64,000 nucleotides of DNA from Toxorhynchites rutilus septentrionalis (Eukaryota > Arthropoda > Insecta > Diptera > Culicidae). Below, in pieces: positions 56,705 to 64,000 of this stretch. The DNA lies in the NCBI RefSeq assembly GCF_029784135.1, contig NC_073745.1, forward strand, positions 114,132,716 through 114,196,715. Reading direction: 5' to 3'. The translations under genes and the position numbers were made by a program. Within the stretch, counting starts at the first letter, position 1, and the number at the start of each line of letters is the position of its first letter. The notes beneath the pieces are model-generated. The model saw only the letters and a program-made list of their open reading frames with translations. It was not told where the DNA came from and did no database searches.

Positions 56705-57015
56705 ATAGATCTTTTATTGGAAAGCTCGTCTAATTTAACAAAGTTAGTATCTCGAGAACGGTTAGTCCTAAGATAAAACATTGCATATAGTTTTTCATGT
56801 AGAATTGCATGTAGATTCTATCATTCATATTACTTTTCATAAAATTTATGAAATTTCAATACTTTGTAAAATCCTACAAAGTATTAAAATTTCATAAATT
56901 TTCAAAAATTCATATCTCTATTTTGGAGAGTCCGACACGGCACCACTGTACGTCAAACTTTGTTAAGTTAGAAGAGCTTTTCAATAAAACATACAAAAAG
57001 ATATCGAAGAGGGGA
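56705..57015. repeat. Fold-back repeat with 56841-56902 hairpin
   Basis: Outer blocks ATTGGAAAGCTCGTCTAA and AGAAGAGCTTTTCAAT are inverted. The centre is a hairpin with about a 28-bp stem (AAAATTTATGAAATTT.. / ..AAAATTTCATAAATTTT). Confidence 0.75.
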
Positions 57016-57093
57016 GTATGTTTTGAGATATAAAATGTTTAATATTAAATTTAATTTTTGAGTAAAATTACTAAACAGTGTTTTTTAAATTTT

Positions 57094-57420
57094 ATTGACG
57101 TGAGATTACGTCTAACCGAAATATATGGGAGGTAAAATGAAAACCTAAACACAGAACATGCAGGAAAAAATTAAATATTTCGAATGCTTATAACCCGAAC
57201 ATTTCTTAATATATCGGGAAGATGTTTGCATCAATTGATAGGGAATATTTCTACTTATCTATCACAATTAATAAAATGTTATTTTTCCTGAGATAAGCAA
57301 TTGAATAACTGTAAAATGTCAAGCGCTATCTCAACGCTCTAACTGTCCCGTTTTGATTGGCCTGATTTACGTTTTCCCCAACACAGACTTCAAGCCAAGG
57401 TACCTGGTGAAATTGGCATT
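57094..57420 (-). repeat. Dispersed repeat, inverted copy of 1750-2078
   Basis: Reads, from TTGACGTGAGATTACGTC through GATGTTTGCATCAATTGATA to TTTACGTTTTCCCCAACACA, as the reverse complement of the segment at 1750-2078. Confidence 0.75.
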
Positions 57421-58329
57421 GCAAAAACATGCAAGTTAGCGGAACGAGGATTTCGTTGTACTCATGCGCGATAGTCCATGTGTTAGAGGAAATCTTCATT
57501 AACTTTTAGATACATCTAATGCATGATATGAGGAACTGATTTTGGTATAATTACACATGGAGCAATTCCTGCACTTCTATTCTTCATTAATATTGGTTCC
57601 ATATAAACACAAACAAGCGCTTGATTTTTCAATCGTATCAATCTTCAAGTCATAGCCTAGTCATAAACAGTAAAAACACATCTGCAATTTATACACTGAC
57701 CTCTGCTTTTAAACATTGCATCAACCGGGGCGATAAAGACCATACCATTCGGCAAAGTAGATCTATTTCCCTGCAATATAATGATAACAAATGTAGCATT
57801 GCCTTTCGTGTTGCAACGATTGTTTTGATCGAGTAGTTTATTATATTCGTCCGCTAAAATTAATAAACAATGTGCTACTATCGGTATCCATTAACTGAAT
57901 GGTTATTGCTCATGGATGATACCCGGTGTTTCTAAAATATGTCTAAAGTATATGATTATACACGCGTAATCTAGCAGATCTCAGAATAGAGAAAAAAAAG
58001 TGTTTCTGGGCAAACAGAAGACTTCTCATTGTCACTTCCGTCAACGGCAAAGTAATTAAGGTAATAAAGTTGCGAATCGGAGCTTCAACTGTATTTGAAC
58101 GTGTCTGAAATATTGGGGGTCCGATCAGGCAGCTTGAAAATTTCAATCTCCCAGAACTTGTCTGGTTTCTCGTAAAAAATTTGTCGACATTGTCGAAATA
58201 GTCGAAGTTTTTGCTCTTAAAATAATTTTGCAAGAACCCGATAAGTGTCAATCCAAAGGTGCAATATCTGGTTAGTATAGCAAGATATCACGTCCCAGCC
58301 ACACTCCAAATACTTTTGTCAAGTTGTCG
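57421..58329. other. No feature recognised
   Basis: Short open frames (57621-57836, 57943-58251) lack known domains. Confidence 0.4.
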
Positions 58330-59390
58330 AAAAGACACGACGTTTAACGTTGTCCTGGTGGGAAATGACACCTGTAACATTGCACTATGGTCCAGGAGGT
58401 GCATTTAAGTGGAAATTAGCATCTAGAGCTCGACAGTGATTCTCTAGACAAAAACTGTCTTCGACAAAGTTGTTACTTATAATAGAGCGCTCATTTTTAT
58501 GTTATCAAAAATAGGGTGACCAAAATTGTCGATGAAATGAAAAATCTAACTTTCTTATCTTTATAGATAGAGGTAAACATAGTTCGACAATATTGTAGCC
58601 CTGGTTGTTTTAAGTAACTTTGTGGAACAATATTTCTTCCTATCTCTTCAAATAACCGATATAGCGCTTTTTCTCTAGGTTGAGTTAGGGTTACCATGAA
58701 AAAAAAAGTTTTTTTGCTCTAACTTTTATATGTAAAATTCTACATCAAAACTGTCTTCGAATGACTTTTAGAGCTTTCCAACCCACGCATTTTACGGTGC
58801 ATAACTTGTATGTATTTTAATTCTACTCAAAGTTATTGATGTTTTTTCCCCGAAAACATGACCTTTTCATTAGCTAGTCGTTCTTTTTGGGGCAAACATA
58901 ATAAAAAATTATTTATATCATATTAAAGAGCACATTTGATAAGGTGTAACTTTCAAAAGAGTGTTATTTTTTGTATTTGAGTAAATTAAATTTGAAATTA
59001 TGAGTTTTTGCATATAAATGAACAAGTTGCAAATTTCTGGCACTCAAAACACATATATCTTGGTATTTTTTTCGTAATAATTGTATAACGTCTTCTATAT
59101 TTCGTCCACCGAAAACAAAAACAAAAATGTGTCTTCTTTTAACCTCCATGTTGAGTGGCTATAAGACTGAACTGAAGTGATGCTGCTTTAAAGTCTACGC
59201 TTACTATATGCATTTAAAAATTGCAACTTTTTCATTTATATGCAAAAATTCAAAATTTCAAATTTAATTTACTCAAATACAAAAAATAACACTCTTTTGA
59301 AAGTTTCACCTTATGTAGAGTCAAATGTGCTCTTCAAAATGCTATCAATAATTTGTTATTATGTTTGCCCCAAAAAGAGTGCTCTGTAAT
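58330..59390. repeat. Fold-back repeat family H, copy 1
   Basis: Contains AAAACTGTCTTCGACAAAGT + TGTTAC, AGAGCGCTCATTTTTATG and TAGGGTGACCAAAAT, all shared with 62855-64000. The right half is a large inverted repeat: TTTTGGGGCAAACATAATAA at 58885 against TTATTATGTTTGCCCCAAAA at 59355, with matching inner blocks. It ends less than 150 bp before the dehydrogenase start. Confidence 0.8.
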
Positions 59391-59500
59391 TCCTTTCTTC
59401 CTTAAGATAAGCCTAAAGTATGAAGACCACTACTTTTGTTCTGTTATTATTCTGTTGTAAATTTCTAGTATATCTACTAAACCTTAACTTTATCCTCTTT

Positions 59501-59510
59501 TTTGTGCAGG
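59501..59510 (+). other. Candidate 3' splice site of a 5' untranslated exon
   Basis: TTTTTTGTGCAG followed by GTCTCC, 18 bases before the dehydrogenase ATG, fits a pyrimidine tract plus acceptor. The donor exon was not identified upstream, where fold-back repeats lie. Confidence 0.5.
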
Positions 59511-59528
59511 TCTCCAACCCATTGAGAG

Positions 59529-60900
59529 ATGTCACTTCTATGCTGCGACAATCCACTTAATTTAATAGCACTCGTAGTGACTGTATTGGCAATATTCCTG
59601 TCGTTATTCAAATACTATCTGTACGTTACATGCGGAAAAATTACCACCAGTGTAAGTGATAACCTTATTGATAAGAGCAAAAAAAGTTTGTGTTAATGTG
59701 TGAACAACTTTCCATATCTTTCTGTTCCTCACAGAGAAACATGGAGGGCAAAACTGTTATAATCACCGGAGCCAATTCGGGCATTGGCAAGTAAACTGCC
59801 CGAGATTTGGCGAAAAGAGGTGCTCGAATTATCATGGCTTGTCGGAACATGGAGACCGCCAAACAAGCCCGTGGTATGTAAAATGACATCATCTCGTGGT
59901 GGTGATTGGTGATGATTGGTGGTGATTGGTGGTGATTGGGGTTATTGGTGATGGCAAAATCGTTGTCATATCATAGCATACTAATGGATTACAACATGGT
60001 TTTTACTAGTATAAATCGGGAGGTCACTCCATCTGTTGTTCGCCTTTGACAGAGAACCTGATTTTTGTACAGCACGAATAAACTACTATTAGGATGATCT
60101 GCGACGGAAACTAATTCAAGCTTGTTCAATTTTCCCGCACTTTCGCGTGCTTCCCCACACCTTTTCTCTCCACAGATGAAATCGCCAAAGAATCTGGAAA
60201 CGACGCCGTTGTTGTGAAGAAGCTAGACCTCAGTTCGCAGGCTTCGGTTCGGGAGTTTGCCGCCGATGTGCTGCAGTCGGAGAGTAAATTGGATGTGTTG
60301 ATTCACAACGCAGGTTTCGCTGAGACGTTCAAGAAAACCCAAAGTGTCGATGGGATCGAGTTTACCATGGCCACTAACCACTACGGACCGTTTTTGTTGA
60401 CGCATCTGCTGATTGATTTGCTGAAGAAATCAGCCCCGAGCCGAATTGTTATTGTAGCTTCCGAGCTTTACCGTTTGGCTTCGATCGATTTGAATAATCT
60501 TAATCCTGTGAACAGTTTGCCCGGTTATCTTTACTATGTGTCGAAAGCTGCCAACGTAATGTTCACCCGGGAGCTGGCCCGCCGTCTAGAGGGAACCACT
60601 GTCACCGCTAATTGTCTCCACCCGGGAATGATCGACTCCGGAATCTGGCGCAACGTTCCCTTTCCACTGACCATCCCTATGAGTTTGATCAAGATGTTCT
60701 TTAAGACTAACGCCGAGGGATCCCAGACCAGCTTGTATCTGGCTTGCTCACCGGAAGTCGAAGGCATCAGTGGACTGTACTTTAGAGACTGCAAGCAAGC
60801 AGGACTCACGACTGGTATCAGTGATATGGAGAAGGCCAAAAAACTTTGGGAGGAATCGGTCAAGATGGTGAAGCTCACCGAGAAGGATCCCAAGATATGA
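59529..60900 (+). pseudogene. Retinol dehydrogenase-like SDR gene, three exons, premature stop
   Basis: NADP(H)/NAD(H)-dependent short-chain dehydrogenase; relatives (RDH11-14 type) reduce or oxidise retinoids and similar lipids on membranes. Inferred exons: 59529-59651, 59735-59873, 60176-60900 (GTAAGT..CACAG; GTATGT..CACAG), giving 328 codons, the family's usual length. Hydrophobic anchor about residues 11-30; cofactor motif TGANSGIG 52-59; HNAG 131-134; catalytic Ser183, Tyr207 and Lys211 (YYVSK). Codon 61, normally Glu in GIGKET, is TAA (59792-59794), so the protein would end after 60 residues. Everything else, including splice sites, is intact, which suggests a recent null allele, a young pseudogene or a base error. 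Intron 2 contains a GGTGATT-type minisatellite (59897-59950). Confidence 0.9.
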
Positions 60901-60962
60901 AGTTGAAGTGATGCAATGCGATTATGGGGCCGTCCACATCGAAGGAGTTGAATTTTGTCTCG

Positions 60963-60968
60963 AATAAA
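60963..60968 (+). promoter_or_regulatory. Polyadenylation signal of the dehydrogenase
   Basis: AATAAA 63 bases after the TGA stop. Confidence 0.7.
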
Positions 60969-62154
<1,186 letters not shown>

Positions 62155-62760
62155 GAGTGGTGCCTCGGTATGTTAAGAACAAACTAATTATTCTTTCACG
62201 AAGTTATATCTCTGCGCTATATCTCACGCTGTGGTCATATCTCTGCGCTAGTCGTTCCTCATTTCGACACTTTCAATCGTCATGGGTAAGAGTCGTTAGA
62301 AGTTGGGTTCCATATGATTTAACCCACAAACAAGAAGACATCGGAAAGAAACATTTTTCTGGTTAGGAACAAAAGAAAGTCATTTCGGCATAGCATCGTG
62401 ACCGGAGATGAAAAGTGGATATATTTTGAGAATACCAAGCGTAAAAAAACCCCAGTTAACCGACCAGATCACTCTTGAAAACTGGTGAAACTGTTAATAG
62501 TACACGCTACCGAAAACGAACGATCGAATTGAACCATGCTCTGTCCCAAAAAAACTACCGGAATATTAGAAAAGGCAACACAAAGTGATTTTTCGTGATG
62601 ACAATGCTCTGTCACACCATGCCAGACAGGGTCCAGCTACTTAATCGGGATCTACTACCGTATTCATTCATCAGATTTGGCTTCTTAAGATTCTCTTTGT
62701 TTTCACTAAGGGACACGCACTCGCTGAGCAGCACTTTAACATCTTACGAAAATGTGTAAA
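62155..62760 (+). pseudogene. Highly degraded mariner transposase
   Basis: The plus strand reads, across changing frames, VRSWVPYDLTHKQ, SIVTGDEKWIYFENTKRKK (first catalytic Asp), VIFRDDNALSHHA (second Asp motif) and HALAEQHFN. The third catalytic motif and the ends are not visible. It is the oldest-looking mariner in the window. Confidence 0.8.
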
Positions 62761-62854
62761 ATACAATAACTGATTTGGCTCGTAAAACAAAGATTTTTTT
62801 GGCGAGATATATAAAAATTGCATGAAAGGTGGCAAAATTTTCAACTTCCAATGC

Positions 62855-64000
62855 ACAATGGTCCAGGAGATGTGGAAATTAACATTCAGAGCTTGACAGT
62901 TATTCTCTAGACAAAAACAGTCTTAGACAAAGTTGTTACTCATAACAGAGCGCTCGTTTTTATGTCGTCAAAAATAGAGTGACCAAAATCGTTGATGAAA
63001 TAAAAAATCTAACTTTCTTATCTTCATAGATAGAGGTAAACATAGTTCGACAATGTTGTAGCTCCAATTATTTGAGACTTTTTTGTAGAACAAATTTTTT
63101 CTTTATCTCTTGAAATAACCGATATAGCGCCTTTTTTTCTAAGTTACGTTAGGGTCACCATGAAAAAAACTGTTTTTGCTCTAACTTTTATATTTCAAAT
63201 TTTATATGCAAACTGTCTTCGAAAGACTCTTAGAGCTTACTAATACAAATATTTTTCGATGCAGAACTTGTCAATATCTCAATTTTACTCAAAGTTATTG
63301 ATATTTATTCCCAAAAAACATGCTCTTTTCCTTTGTTTGTCATTCTTTCTGGGGCAAACATAAAAAATGTTTGTTGACGGAATTTGAAAGAACAGATTTC
63401 ACTCTATATAATACGCGATTTTCGAAACTATGTTATTTTTTGTGTTTCAGTAAATTAAAATTGAAATCATGAGTTTTCGGATGAAAACCCGTCAATAAGC
63501 AGGATTAAGAACATGACATGTATCGCAAAATGTTGGTATTGATAAGCTCTAAAAGTCGTACGAAGACCATTTTGATATACAATTTTAAATATAAAAGTTA
63601 GAGTAAAAGAACCAGTTTTTCATAGTTACCCTGATGCAACTGAGATAAAAGGCGCTAAAAACAACTTTGTGGGAGATATTTATTATTTAGACAAAAACTG
63701 TCTTAGACAAAGTTGTTACATATGATAGAGCGCTCATTTTTATTCAGTAATAGGGTGACCAAAATCGTCGATGAAATGAAAAATCTAACTTTCTTATCTT
63801 TATAGATACGGATACGATATAGATACGATAAACATAGTTCAACAATGTTGTAGCCCCAGTTACTTTAAACAACTTTGTAGAACAATTTTTTTTTCTATCT
63901 TTTAAAATAATCGATTTCTAAGTTGCATTAGGGTGACCATGAAGAAACGTGTTTTTTTCTGCTTTAACTTTTATATTTAAAATTCTAAATCAAAACTGTC
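62855..64000. repeat. Fold-back repeat family H, copy 2, cut by window edge
   Basis: 62855-63200 parallels 58330-58700 in direct orientation (TCTTAGACAAAGTTGTTACT, AGAGCGCTCGTTTTTATG). 63530-63660 is the inverse of 63120-63240 (AAAAGTTAGAG.., GGCGCT..). A second direct run (ACTGTCTTAGACAAAGTTGT) starts at 63697 and goes off the window. Confidence 0.8.

Noticed and set aside
59785..59795. Alternative GC-type splice donor that would skip the stop in the dehydrogenase
   Set aside because: GGCAAGT could act as a GC donor, but using it would remove the conserved TARDLAKRGA region and the family's normal exon end has a good GTATGT donor.

Overview
The window looks like non-coding, transposon-dense DNA from a mosquito, most likely an aedine. 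It is AT-rich and has spliceosomal introns with GT..AG borders, tRNA-derived SINEs, several mariner and Tc1 lineages, a copia element primed by a half initiator tRNA, an RNase H-bearing I-like LINE, and long (TA)n tracts. The organism assignment rests on overall repeat character and is an inference. Only one host gene is recognisable: a three-exon short-chain dehydrogenase of the retinol dehydrogenase type (59529-60900, +). It carries an in-frame TAA two codons after its nucleotide-binding glycine motif.

Layout. 1-4.9 kb: a broken mariner and old dispersed repeats. 4.9-9.6 kb: two fold-back elements, a dead Tc1 and a nearly complete but catalytically dead mariner, with (TA)n tracts at and inside its borders. 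10.0-13.1 kb: two inverted copies of a 430-bp repeat, with a SINE (13-bp target duplication) and a small fold-back element between them. 14.0-15.4 kb: a mariner with both terminal repeats, split by a 269-bp solo LTR (target duplication GATAC). 16.3-21.2 kb: a 231-bp mariner fragment between identical 97-bp direct repeats; the second repeat is split by a full-length copia element (16754-21127) whose two 168-bp LTRs are identical. 21.2-24.6 kb: a pogo-like remnant and two Tc1-like remnants around a fold-back element. 25-32 kb: mostly unrecognised DNA. 32.8-34.4 kb: an internally inverted mariner and a Tc1 remnant. 35.4-36.8 kb: a triple nest, repeat < hAT-like element < SINE. 37.6-47.8 kb: a larger nest, in which an element with PIF/Harbinger-like coding remnants is split by a 9-kb fold-back array, itself split by a 6.0-kb LINE. 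50.5-53.1 kb: two hAT elements, one with a perfect 8-bp target duplication. 54.5-59.4 kb: fold-back repeats. 59.5-60.9 kb: the dehydrogenase. 62.1-64 kb: another mariner remnant and fold-back repeat.

How it fits together. The genes do not form a pathway; the window is a record of insertions whose relative order can be read from interruptions and target-site duplications. The youngest event by LTR identity is the copia insertion, although its coding region already has one frameshift and one stop. No complete, uninterrupted transposase or reverse transcriptase gene is present. I found no convincing evidence of a new biological system. The most useful observations are structural: precise nested boundaries, a probable templated insertion, Tc1-like ends with doubled binding-site motifs, and a possibly pseudogenised host gene.
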